From positions 1 to 64,000 of the forward strand of contig CAIVCR010000040.1 of the NCBI GenBank assembly GCA_903904515.1: a DNA stretch of 64,000 nucleotides, read 5' to 3'. The position numbers and the translations under genes were made by a program. The notes beneath the pieces are model-generated. The model searched no databases, had not been told where the DNA came from, and worked only from the letters and a program-made list of their open reading frames with translations. Of this stretch, positions 9,548-17,845 are shown piece by piece. How positions within the stretch are numbered: position 1 is the first letter of the stretch; each line of letters begins with the position of its first letter. The stretch comes from an uncultured Bacteroidia bacterium. GTDB lineage: Bacteria; Bacteroidota; Bacteroidia; Bacteroidales; Prolixibacteraceae.

Positions 9548-11731
9548 ATGATTAAGATAAGAAATAGGTTGTTTGTTTGCTGTCTGCTGCTTTCACTCCA
9601 GTGTGCTGCAGAGGAATATAAATATACCTATAGCTTTTTCGCAAACAGTACCATGGCTGGAGACTATTTTTTCAGCAGGAGTTCTGCCTCTGGTGGTTCA
9701 ACCATTCAAACCATGAATGGGAAATTGCCTGTGTGCGATTCTGTATTCCATTCACCCGGTAACTCGCTGGTTTTAAACTATAGAAATTCAGCAGAGGGAA
9801 CCTGGAAGGCAATAGTCTTCCGACAGGAAAAACGGGGAATGGATCATTTTAAGAAGGGGGAATCTCTCTCTTTCTGGATCCTGAACAAATCAGCGGCAAC
9901 ATCTTCGGGCGAATTGCCTTCGGTGCAGATAATGAGAAGAGACAGTAGCCTATCATCAGTATTCTCAATTCCGGAAATGAAAACGATTGGATGGCAGCAT
10001 GTTATCCTGCCATTGGCCTCAGTCGCCAATTTTAATCCTGATAAACCCGAAGATTTTATCGGCATCGTATTTTCGCAGCAAAACAGGGAGGTCAGCAGCC
10101 CGAAGATAATTTTTGTGGATGATATCGAATTCATGGCTGTCTCTGATTCTACTGCGGTTTCCGTGTTGCCGGCGATCTCGAAAGTTACAGGCTATGCCAT
10201 GCATGTGGATATAACATGGGAAAAAGTGACCAGTAACAATGTCCATCTGGTAAAGATTTACCGTTCTGAAGATGGACAGGATTTTAAACCTATAGGTGTC
10301 CAACAGCCTTACATTAACCGCTATGCCGATTTTACAGGAGTAACAGGAAAGAAATACTCCTATAAGATCTCTTTTCTGAACGATCAATACAAAGAGACTA
10401 AGTTGTCATCGTCAAAGAGCGCTTCGACAAAACATATGACAGATGATGAGTTGCTTTCTATGGTTCAGGAGGCCTCCTTCAGGTACTACTGGGAGGGAGC
10501 AGAACCCAACAGCGGAATGGCGCGGGAGAACATTCCTGGCAGACAGAATATGATTGCAACTGGCGCATCCGGTTTTGGCATTATGGCGCTGATTGTCGGT
10601 ACCGAACGAGGTTTTATCACTCGTGACGAATCTGCTTCAAGGATTCTTAAAATTTTAAACTTTTTGGGAAAGGCAGAATCGTTTCACGGCGTTTACCCTC
10701 ATTTCATGGATGGCCCGATGGGTAAGGTGGTACCGTTTTTTGGCCACCGGGATAATGGCGCTGACCTTGTCGAGACCTCATTCCTGCTTCAGGGTTTGCT
10801 TGCTGCACGGCAATATTTCTCAGTTAAAAATTCAGCGGAAGAGCAGGTCAGGGATAAGATTACCTCAATATGGGAAAAAGCAGAATGGGACTGGTTCAGA
10901 CAGTCTGCCGACAGTAAATTCTTATACTGGCACTGGTCGCCGGACCAGGGATGGGTGATTAATCACAATTTAATCGGTTGGAACGAAACTATGGTTACTT
11001 ATTTGCTCGCTATTGCATCTCCGACGCATCCTGTAAGCCCCTCAATGTACTATTCCGGCTGGGCTAACCGGGAGATTACGGGTCAAAAATACCGCTTGGC
11101 CTGGGGGCAGACGACAGATGGAAGTATGTATACCAATGGAAATACCTATTTTGGAATCAAACTGGATGTAGGTGTATCCAATGGTGGCCCCTTGTTTTTC
11201 ACCCACTATTCTTTTATGGGTTACGATCCCCATTTTATCACCGATAAATACACAAACTATTTTGTTAATAATCAGAATATAGCAAAAATAAATTACAGGT
11301 ATTGTGTCCTAAATCCTAAACATTTCAAGGGATATGGCGAAAACGGCTGGGGACTTACTGCCAGCGACGGTCCGTATAATTATTCAGCCGATCAACCTGT
11401 CCCTTCAGAGGACCACGGAAAGTTAGCCCCAACGGGAGCTATCAGCTCTTTCCCTTATACCCCGGAGGAATCGATGAAAGCATTGAAGAATTATTATTTC
11501 AATTACGGCAAATTCCTGTGGGGCGAATACGGATTTAAAGATGCATTTGATCTTACCAATAACTGGTGTTCGGAGATTTATATGGGACTAAACCAGGCTC
11601 CGATGACCGTAATGATTGAAAACTACCGGACTGGTTTGCTATGGAAGTTATTTATGCAGGCACCGGACATACAAAATGGTTTAAAAAAGCTTGAGCTAAA
11701 AACTCAGGAACTTACATTAAAACAAAAATGA
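9548..11731 (+). CDS. Multidomain GH144-type glucanase with CBM-like and Fn3 domains
   Basis: Third GH144 protein, 727 aa. After a cleavable signal (ending near CAAEE) comes a beta-sandwich of about 170 residues resembling carbohydrate-binding or galactose-binding-like modules, then a fibronectin-III-like domain at about 200-290 (VDITWEKVTSNN, VKIYRSEDG). The GH144 domain runs from about 295 to the C-terminus, with D402 and D406 (DNGAD) and E480 (GWNE). It carries an insert around GQTTDGSMYTNGNT absent from the two upstream copies, and an N-for-C change in the CWGLTAS block (GWGLTAS). Its stop overlaps the start of the next gene by 4 bases (ATGA), implying translational coupling. It is probably secreted or periplasmic and glycan-tethered. 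The N-terminal binding role is inferred from shape and context only. Confidence 0.85.
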   Translation: MIKIRNRLFVCCLLLSLQCAAEEYKYTYSFFANSTMAGDYFFSRSSASGGSTIQTMNGKLPVCDSVFHSPGNSLVLNYRNSAEGTWKAIVFRQEKRGMDHFKKGESLSFWILNKSAATSSGELPSVQIMRRDSSLSSVFSIPEMKTIGWQHVILPLASVANFNPDKPEDFIGIVFSQQNREVSSPKIIFVDDIEFMAVSDSTAVSVLPAISKVTGYAMHVDITWEKVTSNNVHLVKIYRSEDGQDFKPIGVQQPYINRYADFTGVTGKKYSYKISFLNDQYKETKLSSSKSASTKHMTDDELLSMVQEASFRYYWEGAEPNSGMARENIPGRQNMIATGASGFGIMALIVGTERGFITRDESASRILKILNFLGKAESFHGVYPHFMDGPMGKVVPFFGHRDNGADLVETSFLLQGLLAARQYFSVKNSAEEQVRDKITSIWEKAEWDWFRQSADSKFLYWHWSPDQGWVINHNLIGWNETMVTYLLAIASPTHPVSPSMYYSGWANREITGQKYRLAWGQTTDGSMYTNGNTYFGIKLDVGVSNGGPLFFTHYSFMGYDPHFITDKYTNYFVNNQNIAKINYRYCVLNPKHFKGYGENGWGLTASDGPYNYSADQPVPSEDHGKLAPTGAISSFPYTPEESMKALKNYYFNYGKFLWGEYGFKDAFDLTNNWCSEIYMGLNQAPMTVMIENYRTGLLWKLFMQAPDIQNGLKKLELKTQELTLKQK

Positions 11732-13488
11732 AAAATAAAGTTTTGGTCATGAAAAAACTTCTGTTTACAATCATCGTAATGCTAATGGTTGCAACATCTC
11801 TTCTTGCCCAGCAAAAGACATATTGTAATCCAATCAATCTCGATTACGGTTATTGTCCGATTCCAAATTTTACGGAGCAGGGGAAGCACCGGGCAACGGC
11901 TGATCCAGTAATCGTTACCTATAAAGGAGATTATTATCTTTTCTCCACAAACCAGTGGGGTTACTGGTGGAGTTCAGATTTGAATCATTGGAATTTTATC
12001 TCCAGGACTTTTCTTAAGCCTTTCCATAAAGTGTACGATGATCTTTGTGCTCCAGCCGTTTGGGTTCAGAACGACACGATGTTTGTTTTCGGCTCAACCT
12101 ATTCCACCAATTTTCCGATTTGGATGAGCACCAATCCAAAAGGAAACGAGTGGAAGGAGGCGGTTGATTCCCTTTCTATTGGTGGGTGGGATCCCGATTT
12201 TTTCAAGGATGACGATGGGAAATTATATATGTATAACGGCAGCAGCAATACCTATCCCACTTATGGAATCGAGCTTAACCGCACAACCTTTGCTCCTGTA
12301 GGTACACGGAAAGAGCTTTTACTGCTTGATGATGAACGTTTTGGCTGGCAACGTTTTGGCGAATATTCTGATAATACCTTCCTGAAACCGTTTATCGAAG
12401 GTTCCTGGATGACCAAACACAATGGGAAGTATTATCTTCAATATGGAGCTCCGGGTACTGAGTTCAGTGGTTACGCGGATGGTGTGGCCGTTTCTGACAC
12501 TCCATTGGGGTGGTTTACCCATCAGTCGATGCCTTTTTCATATAAGCCGGGAGGTTTTGCCAGGGGGGCAGGGCATGGCGCCACCTTTCAGGATAAATGG
12601 GACAACTACTGGCATGTCAGCACGATAGTAATTTCTGTAAAGAACAGCTTTGAGCGTCGACTGGGGCTTTGGCCGGCAGGTTTTGACAAGGACGATATCA
12701 TGTATTGCAACACCGCATTTGGTGATTACCCGCTATACCTGCCTGATGGGAAATCTGATCACACTCGTGGCCGTTTTACAGGCTGGATGATACTCAATTG
12801 TAATAAACCAGTAACCGTTTCTTCAGTTTTTGGCGGGTACGAGCCAAATTATGCGGTTGATGAAAATATTAAAACCTATTGGTCGGCTGCCACTGGGAAT
12901 CCGGGCGAATGGATCACCTCCGATCTGGGTTCGGTGTCAACAGTCAAAGCCATTCAGCTCAATTATGCCGACCAGGATGCCACCTTAATGGGGAAACAAA
13001 CCAATATTTTTCACCAGTACATACTCTGGTCCTCCATTGACGGGAAGAAATGGAAGCTGCTTATCGACAAGAGTAAGAATTCTACCGATGTGCCACATGA
13101 TTATATCGAACTCGAAAAACCTGTTGAAACCCGTTTTATTAAATTGGAAAATATCCATGTACCGACCGGGAAATTTGCAATAAGCGGATTGCGTGTCTTT
13201 GGGAATGGTCACGGAAATAAGCCCGATGCTGTCGGAAAATTTGTGGTATTGAGAACAGGCAATGACAAACGGAGTGCGTGGCTTAAATGGGCTCCCGTTA
13301 ACAATGCCTACGGATATAATATTTATGTAGGGACGGCTCCCGATAAGCTTTACAACTGCATAATGATTTATGGGGTAAATGATTACTGGTTCAAGGCGAT
13401 GGATAAAACAATTCCGTACTACTTTGCCATTGAGGCAATTAATGAGAACGGGGTTTCGGTAACAACAAAGATTGTTAAATCTGAATAA
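11728..13488 (+). CDS. GH43-like five-bladed propeller glycosidase with discoidin and Fn3-like domains
   Basis: Exported glycoside hydrolase of the GH43/clan-F type; substrate unknown. The start at 11728 forms an ATGA overlap with the preceding gene; a second ATG at 11749 sits closer to the hydrophobic signal (MKKLLFTIIVMLM) and is a fair alternative. The three acidic residues expected for GH43 can be placed: D59 (TADPVIVTYKGDYYLFST), D155 (GWDPDF) and E224 (FIEGSW). Residues of about 355-490 form an F5/8 type C (discoidin) domain (VFGGYEPNYAVDENIKTYW), followed by an Fn3-like C-terminus (AWLKWAPVNNAYGYNIYVG). GH43 enzymes usually release arabinose, xylose or galactose, so its presence in a glucan locus is unexpected. 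It may remove a side group, or have a different specificity. Confidence 0.8.
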   Translation: MKNKVLVMKKLLFTIIVMLMVATSLLAQQKTYCNPINLDYGYCPIPNFTEQGKHRATADPVIVTYKGDYYLFSTNQWGYWWSSDLNHWNFISRTFLKPFHKVYDDLCAPAVWVQNDTMFVFGSTYSTNFPIWMSTNPKGNEWKEAVDSLSIGGWDPDFFKDDDGKLYMYNGSSNTYPTYGIELNRTTFAPVGTRKELLLLDDERFGWQRFGEYSDNTFLKPFIEGSWMTKHNGKYYLQYGAPGTEFSGYADGVAVSDTPLGWFTHQSMPFSYKPGGFARGAGHGATFQDKWDNYWHVSTIVISVKNSFERRLGLWPAGFDKDDIMYCNTAFGDYPLYLPDGKSDHTRGRFTGWMILNCNKPVTVSSVFGGYEPNYAVDENIKTYWSAATGNPGEWITSDLGSVSTVKAIQLNYADQDATLMGKQTNIFHQYILWSSIDGKKWKLLIDKSKNSTDVPHDYIELEKPVETRFIKLENIHVPTGKFAISGLRVFGNGHGNKPDAVGKFVVLRTGNDKRSAWLKWAPVNNAYGYNIYVGTAPDKLYNCIMIYGVNDYWFKAMDKTIPYYFAIEAINENGVSVTTKIVKSE

Positions 13489-13572
13489 TAACTTTTTAAA
13501 TAAAGGGAACTCTAATCCAATCCTGATTGGAAATAAGGATCAAGAAATTTGAACTTCTAAAGCGTCAAAAAA

Positions 13573-15864
13573 ATGAAAATATTCACCAGTATATTATCAG
13601 TATTCCTTCTGATTCAGATCAATATTTCCTTTGCCCAAAAAACGACGGATCCGAATATGAATCAATTCATTACGAATCTGATGAGTAAGATGACTCTCGA
13701 TGAAAAGATCGGGCAGTTAAACCTGTCGGGCGCAGGCGATATCATCACAGGGCAGGCTAAGAGCTCAGGGATCAGCAGAAAAATCAGGGAGGGGAATATC
13801 GGGGCGATCCTGAATCTAAAGACAGCAGCCAAAATTCGCGAAGTTCAGCGAATTGCGGTCGAAGAGAGCCGTTTAAGGATCCCTTTACTTTTTGGGATGG
13901 ATGTGATCCATGGATATCAGACCATCTTTCCGATTCCGCTGGGACTGTCATGCAGTTGGGATATGAAACTGATTGAACATTCAGCCCGGGTTGCGGCCCA
14001 GGAAGCAACGGCAGATGGTCTGTGCTGGACTTTTGCCCCCATGGTCGACATCTCGCGGGATCCGCGCTGGGGTCGTATGTCAGAAGGTTCGGGTGAAGAT
14101 CCATACCTGGGCGCACAGATCGCCAAAGCAATGGTGCATGGATTCCAGGGGGATGATCTTCGGAAAAACAACACAATCATGGCGTGTGTCAAACACTTTG
14201 CCTTGTATGGTGCTGTAGAAGCTGGCCGCGATTACAACACAACCGACATGAGCCGGATCAGAATGTACAACGAGTATTTTCCCCCTTACAAGGCTGCGAT
14301 AGATGCCGGAGCTGGGAGTGCAATGGCATCATTTAACGAGGTAGATGGTTTACCTGCCACGGCAAACCGTTGGCTAATGACCGATGTCCTGCGTAAACAA
14401 TGGGGTTTCAAAGGTTTTGTGGTTACCGATTATACGGGTATTGCTGAAATGACTGAACATGGGATTGGTGATTTACAGGAGGTTTCAGCCCGGGCACTCC
14501 ATGCGGGTACCGACATGGATATGGTCAGCGAAGGGTATTTGACAACCCTGAAGAGATCCCTTGAATCGGGCAAAATAACAAAAGCGGATATTGAAACCGG
14601 ATGCAGAAGGATTCTTGAAGCCAAATATAAATTGGGACTCTTTGAAGATCCATTCAGGTATTGTGATGATAATCGTGCTAAGACAGAAATATTTACATCT
14701 GAAAATCGTCAGGTTTCGCGCGAAACTGCAGCTCAGTCACTTGTTCTTTTGAAAAACAGCAACCAGATTCTGCCACTTAAAAAAGGGGGGACAATCGCGG
14801 TGATTGGTCCGTTAGCTGATAATAAGCTGAATATGACCGGCACGTGGAGTGTTGCCGCAGATTTTTCAAAATGCGTTTCGCTCCTTTCCGGGATCAAGGC
14901 AGCAGTAGGAAATGAGACGACAATTCTGACCGCCTGGGGAACCAATATCCTCAATGACTCCATTCTCGATTCGAGGGTGAGTGTTTTCGGAAAACCGACC
15001 TTCCGGCAAAGCAGATCACAAAAGGAGATGATTGACGAGGCTGTTGAAGTTACCCAAAAAGCGGATCTGATTGTTGCCGCAGTTGGTGAAAGCGCTGAGA
15101 TGAGCGGGGAGTGTTCAAGCCGAACAGACATTGGATTACCCGATAACCAGAAAGAACTTTTAAAGGCATTATTAGCAACGGGCAAACCGGTTGTAATGGT
15201 CCTATTCAACGGGAGACCCCTTGCATTACCGTGGGAAAATATCCATGTACCTGCGATTCTGGAGGTTTGGTTTTCGGGCACCGAGGCGGGAAATGCGATT
15301 GCTGATGTCCTTTTCGGCAAGGTAAATCCTTCAGGGAAGCTGACGGCAACCTTTCCGCAAAATGTGGGTCAGATCCCCATTTACTACAGTTATAAAAACA
15401 CAGGAAGACCATTACCCGAGGGGGCATGGTTTATGAAGTTCCGCTCCAATTATCTCGATGCTTCGAATGAACCCGTTTATCCGTTCGGGTACGGATTAAG
15501 CTATACGACCTTCAATTACGGCGATTTGAAATTAAGCGCTTCCCGGGCAAAGGGAAACCAGTCCATAACAGCGTCTGTAAATCTTATCAATTCAGGCAAT
15601 TACGATGGGGCAGAGGTGGTTCAGCTTTATATCCGCGATGTTGTCGGATCAGTTACGCGCCCCTTGAAAGAGCTGAAAGGTTTTCAGAAGATCTTCTTAA
15701 AAGCAGGTGAAACCAAATCGGTTACATTCAAAATTACTCCCGAAGATTTAAAATTCTACAATAGCGATCTTAAATATGATTGGGAGCCGGGTGATTTTGT
15801 AATTATGGTTGGGGGGAACTCAAGGGATCTGAAATCGGCTAAAGTTAAGTGGCAGCTAAAGTGA
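13573..15864 (+). CDS. GH3 beta-glucosidase, exported
   Basis: Predicted periplasmic beta-glucosidase releasing glucose from oligosaccharides. The signal peptide ends near SFAQK. The 763 aa show the full BglX-like GH3 order: the (beta/alpha)8 domain with nucleophile D286 in VVTDYTG, the alpha/beta sandwich with probable acid/base E513 in EMSGECSSRTD, and a C-terminal fibronectin-like domain (VVQLYIRDVVGSVTRPLKELKGF). FAPMVDISRDPRWGR is the typical substrate-site motif. It closes the locus that contains three GH144 genes. In Bacteroides thetaiotaomicron, as I recall, the GH3 BT_3567 cleaves sophoro-oligosaccharides in a similar setting, so a beta-1,2-glucosidase role is likely but not proven by sequence. 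Confidence 0.93.
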   Translation: MKIFTSILSVFLLIQINISFAQKTTDPNMNQFITNLMSKMTLDEKIGQLNLSGAGDIITGQAKSSGISRKIREGNIGAILNLKTAAKIREVQRIAVEESRLRIPLLFGMDVIHGYQTIFPIPLGLSCSWDMKLIEHSARVAAQEATADGLCWTFAPMVDISRDPRWGRMSEGSGEDPYLGAQIAKAMVHGFQGDDLRKNNTIMACVKHFALYGAVEAGRDYNTTDMSRIRMYNEYFPPYKAAIDAGAGSAMASFNEVDGLPATANRWLMTDVLRKQWGFKGFVVTDYTGIAEMTEHGIGDLQEVSARALHAGTDMDMVSEGYLTTLKRSLESGKITKADIETGCRRILEAKYKLGLFEDPFRYCDDNRAKTEIFTSENRQVSRETAAQSLVLLKNSNQILPLKKGGTIAVIGPLADNKLNMTGTWSVAADFSKCVSLLSGIKAAVGNETTILTAWGTNILNDSILDSRVSVFGKPTFRQSRSQKEMIDEAVEVTQKADLIVAAVGESAEMSGECSSRTDIGLPDNQKELLKALLATGKPVVMVLFNGRPLALPWENIHVPAILEVWFSGTEAGNAIADVLFGKVNPSGKLTATFPQNVGQIPIYYSYKNTGRPLPEGAWFMKFRSNYLDASNEPVYPFGYGLSYTTFNYGDLKLSASRAKGNQSITASVNLINSGNYDGAEVVQLYIRDVVGSVTRPLKELKGFQKIFLKAGETKSVTFKITPEDLKFYNSDLKYDWEPGDFVIMVGGNSRDLKSAKVKWQLK

Positions 15865-15928
15865 GAGTTTGACTCGAAGTCATGCCCTCACTCGCCCGGG
15901 TGATGCAATTTTTAATCGCATTTAATTA

Positions 15929-15947
15929 CGGAGATTAAAAATCTCCG
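15929..15947. terminator. Short hairpin between convergent genes
   Basis: CGGAGAT at 15929-15935 pairs with ATCTCCG at 15941-15947 around a TAAAA loop, in the gap between the GH3 gene (+) and the convergent acetolactate decarboxylase gene (-). There is no T-run on either side, so termination is only a guess. A related AT-rich word lies just upstream at 15904-15919. Confidence 0.35.
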
Positions 15948-16022
15948 CACCCATTGCTCTAATATAATTTTAAAATGGCAATCTATTTATCTGAAAATCA
16001 CGACACAAAATGAGAAGTTTAA

Positions 16023-16820
16023 CTATCTTTCAGATCCTTCAATGAGTTTAAGTTCTGATTTATTATTTGTCAAAACAGAATGATTAAAGTATGCGTTATT
16101 TGGAAGTTGCAGGTTGTAGTTGTGGATAAAGGCCACCGAAACTTCACCGCTTAAAATGGAGCAGTTCAGCAGGTGACCACCCTTCGTTTTATCTTTTGAA
16201 AGAAAATGAAAATGGTAATCATCCATATTGACCTCTTTGAGATATTTGGGGAATTTAAATCCTAAGAGTACCCCTTCCTGATTGGTGAATGTGAAAACAC
16301 CCTGTTTTTTATACGCTTCTATCAGCCGTTTATAAGGCTTCTCCTGCTTCGGCACACTTCGGATAACTAACGTATCAAACTTACCGGAAATCTGGTATCC
16401 GTAAATCAGGTTGGGCCTTGCAAGGACGCTATCCAGATAGTTTTCAAGCGCTTTTATTTTTATGGGGTGGTTAATCCGGATCAGGGTATCGGCACTGAAG
16501 TTGCAAATCGCAGCAAATGGTGTCCTGACCGAGTCGTTCATCGGGAGAATCTTTGAATCGGATGCCGCTTTAAAACACTGCCCTTCAAACAGGATTAGTT
16601 CACCGTCAAGGGCATTAAAGGTTCCGATACCAAAAGTTCCTTGTTTCTTCAGTTCTCCGACAGTCAGTTCTCCGTCATAAACCCCTTCGAGCAATGCACT
16701 TAAAGTGGAATATTGGAAGATTGAATTTGGTTTCCGAATCGCTGCGGAATTCTTAGGGCTAAATCCAGAAAGAGATAACATTGTGCCAATGATCAGAAAA
16801 ATAATAAACAGAGTTTTCAA
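16023..16820 (-). CDS. Acetolactate decarboxylase, exported form
   Basis: Converts 2-acetolactate to acetoin and CO2 (EC 4.1.1.5 family). The three zinc-ligand histidines are H203, H205 and H216 (YHFHFLSKDKTKGGHLL), with spacing 2 and 11 identical to the Brevibacillus enzyme (H194, H196, H207, from memory). The N-terminal family block (QYSTLSALLEGVYDGE, GTFNALDGELI) is intact. The start is a TTG at 16820, chosen because it gives a clear signal peptide (MKTLFIIFLIIGTMLSLSGF); upstream in-frame codons offer no ATG. No acetolactate synthase is nearby. The export signal is notable because the substrate is normally made in the cytoplasm. Family confidence is high; the physiological role is open. 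Confidence 0.9.
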   Translation of the reverse strand: MKTLFIIFLIIGTMLSLSGFSPKNSAAIRKPNSIFQYSTLSALLEGVYDGELTVGELKKQGTFGIGTFNALDGELILFEGQCFKAASDSKILPMNDSVRTPFAAICNFSADTLIRINHPIKIKALENYLDSVLARPNLIYGYQISGKFDTLVIRSVPKQEKPYKRLIEAYKKQGVFTFTNQEGVLLGFKFPKYLKEVNMDDYHFHFLSKDKTKGGHLLNCSILSGEVSVAFIHNYNLQLPNNAYFNHSVLTNNKSELKLIEGSER

Positions 16821-17142
16821 TTTCGAGTTTTTAATGTTTTGGATTACAAAAAGTAATCTTGTTTACATTAACAGCGAGTATCGGTAAACTGTTTAGCTGT
16901 TAACTGATTTAAATAGAAACACATATAAAATGTCGTATTTTAATTATTTAAAATTTGTTTCAATAAAAATTAAAAGCAGTAAAAATGCCACCAAGTCACC
17001 AAGTCACTAAGGCACTCAAAGGATTGAAATCTAAAGAAATATACTTTGTGTAGCTTTGAGACTTAGAGCCATTGTGGCATTTTTTGTATGACCAGTCGTT
17101 GTAATCCATTTGAATCTAAAATGCGACATTTATTCTCCCTAC
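16821..17142. other. Gene-free stretch of 322 bases
   Basis: Holds the inverted-repeat element at 16981-17084 and an AT-rich upstream region of the acetolactate decarboxylase gene. On the minus strand near 16847-16855 there is a TA-N2-TTTTG string one base longer than the Bacteroidota -7 consensus; I do not call it a promoter. No coding potential is seen. Confidence 0.6.
16981..17084. repeat. Long imperfect inverted repeat, terminator-like
   Basis: Outer arms AAAAATGCCAC (16981-16991) and GTGGCATTTTT (17074-17084) are perfect complements. The inner sequences (CAAGTCACCAAGTCACTAAGGCAC on the left; the complement of TCTAAGTCTCAAAG on the right) continue the symmetry imperfectly. T-runs follow the stem on both strands. 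It lies just downstream of the last gene of the second cassette copy (minus strand), so it may terminate that operon. Its word-like composition suggests an interspersed palindromic repeat. Confidence 0.65.
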
Positions 17143-17844
17143 TTAAAAGTTAATACTCAGCCCGTTTTGCATGATTAGATTCCAGGCCTGGACAAAAGTC
17201 GCTTCATCGAGAATTTGGATGCCGTTTTTGCGCAACAATCTTTTTACAATTTTCTGACTGGGTTTGTCAAATTTGGAGAGGAGGGAGCTTCTGCTCATTT
17301 TAAGCGAGGTATAACCTTTCCCTGCAGACCAGGCATAAAAATGGTAAGCCGGCATGTATGCCAATCCAAACTTACTATAGGAGGTGTCGCAAGTCTCCAG
17401 GTCAACTTTACGATAAGCCAGCAGGGATATATTACCATCACTGAGCACTTCGAAGAAACGTTCTTCCTGCAAATAGGTGTCAAAATTCTGACGGCGAAAA
17501 CTCCTTTTAGTTCCGAGCTCATCGGGATATGAAAATCCTTTAAGACTGATTTTGTCAATGACAATCTGAGTCTTAATATCTGTATTATAGTAAATTAACT
17601 CATCCTGAAACGAGCTGTAACGGATTCCAAGATTCCCAATTTTTGTGCCGTCCAAAAGCTCAATCTCTCCCAGAACGAACTTTTCATTGAAGTATGGCGT
17701 ACCTGAATAGGGCGGGTAAGGGATAAACCGGGTCCCCTTGATTTTGTCTGGTTTCCAGTCTTTCTGCAGCTTCTCCTGCGCGAAAAGCGCTGATACTGCA
17801 AGCAATCCGAAAATGGTTATCAGAAATAGGATTCTTTTGGCCAT
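17143..17844 (-). CDS. Unrecognised exported protein, cassette copy 2, gene 4
   Basis: I do not recognise this family. The 233 aa start with a signal peptide (hydrophobic core, cleavage near LFAQ). The mature part has a conserved N-terminal half shared with the paralogue at 23447-24160: IKGT, IPYPPYSGTPY, EKFVLGEIELLDGTKI, RYSSFQDELIYY, IDKISLKGF. The C-terminal half ends in a basic, helical segment (KFDKPSQKIVKRLLRKNGI). The repeated small hydrophilic/aromatic strands suggest a beta-rich periplasmic or surface protein. It starts one base after the stop of the 537-aa gene, so both are translated together. Role unknown; linkage to the receptor cassette is the only clue. Confidence 0.75.
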   Translation of the reverse strand: MAKRILFLITIFGLLAVSALFAQEKLQKDWKPDKIKGTRFIPYPPYSGTPYFNEKFVLGEIELLDGTKIGNLGIRYSSFQDELIYYNTDIKTQIVIDKISLKGFSYPDELGTKRSFRRQNFDTYLQEERFFEVLSDGNISLLAYRKVDLETCDTSYSKFGLAYMPAYHFYAWSAGKGYTSLKMSRSSLLSKFDKPSQKIVKRLLRKNGIQILDEATFVQAWNLIMQNGLSINF

Positions 17845-17845
17845 A

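Noticed and set aside
14733-15320. Open frame antisense to the GH3 gene (about 195 codons)
   Set aside because: It lies wholly within a well-conserved beta-glucosidase gene and shows no domain or export signal.
16847-16855. Possible promoter for the acetolactate decarboxylase gene
   Set aside because: The TA-N2-TTTTG string is one base longer than the consensus and no -33 box is seen.
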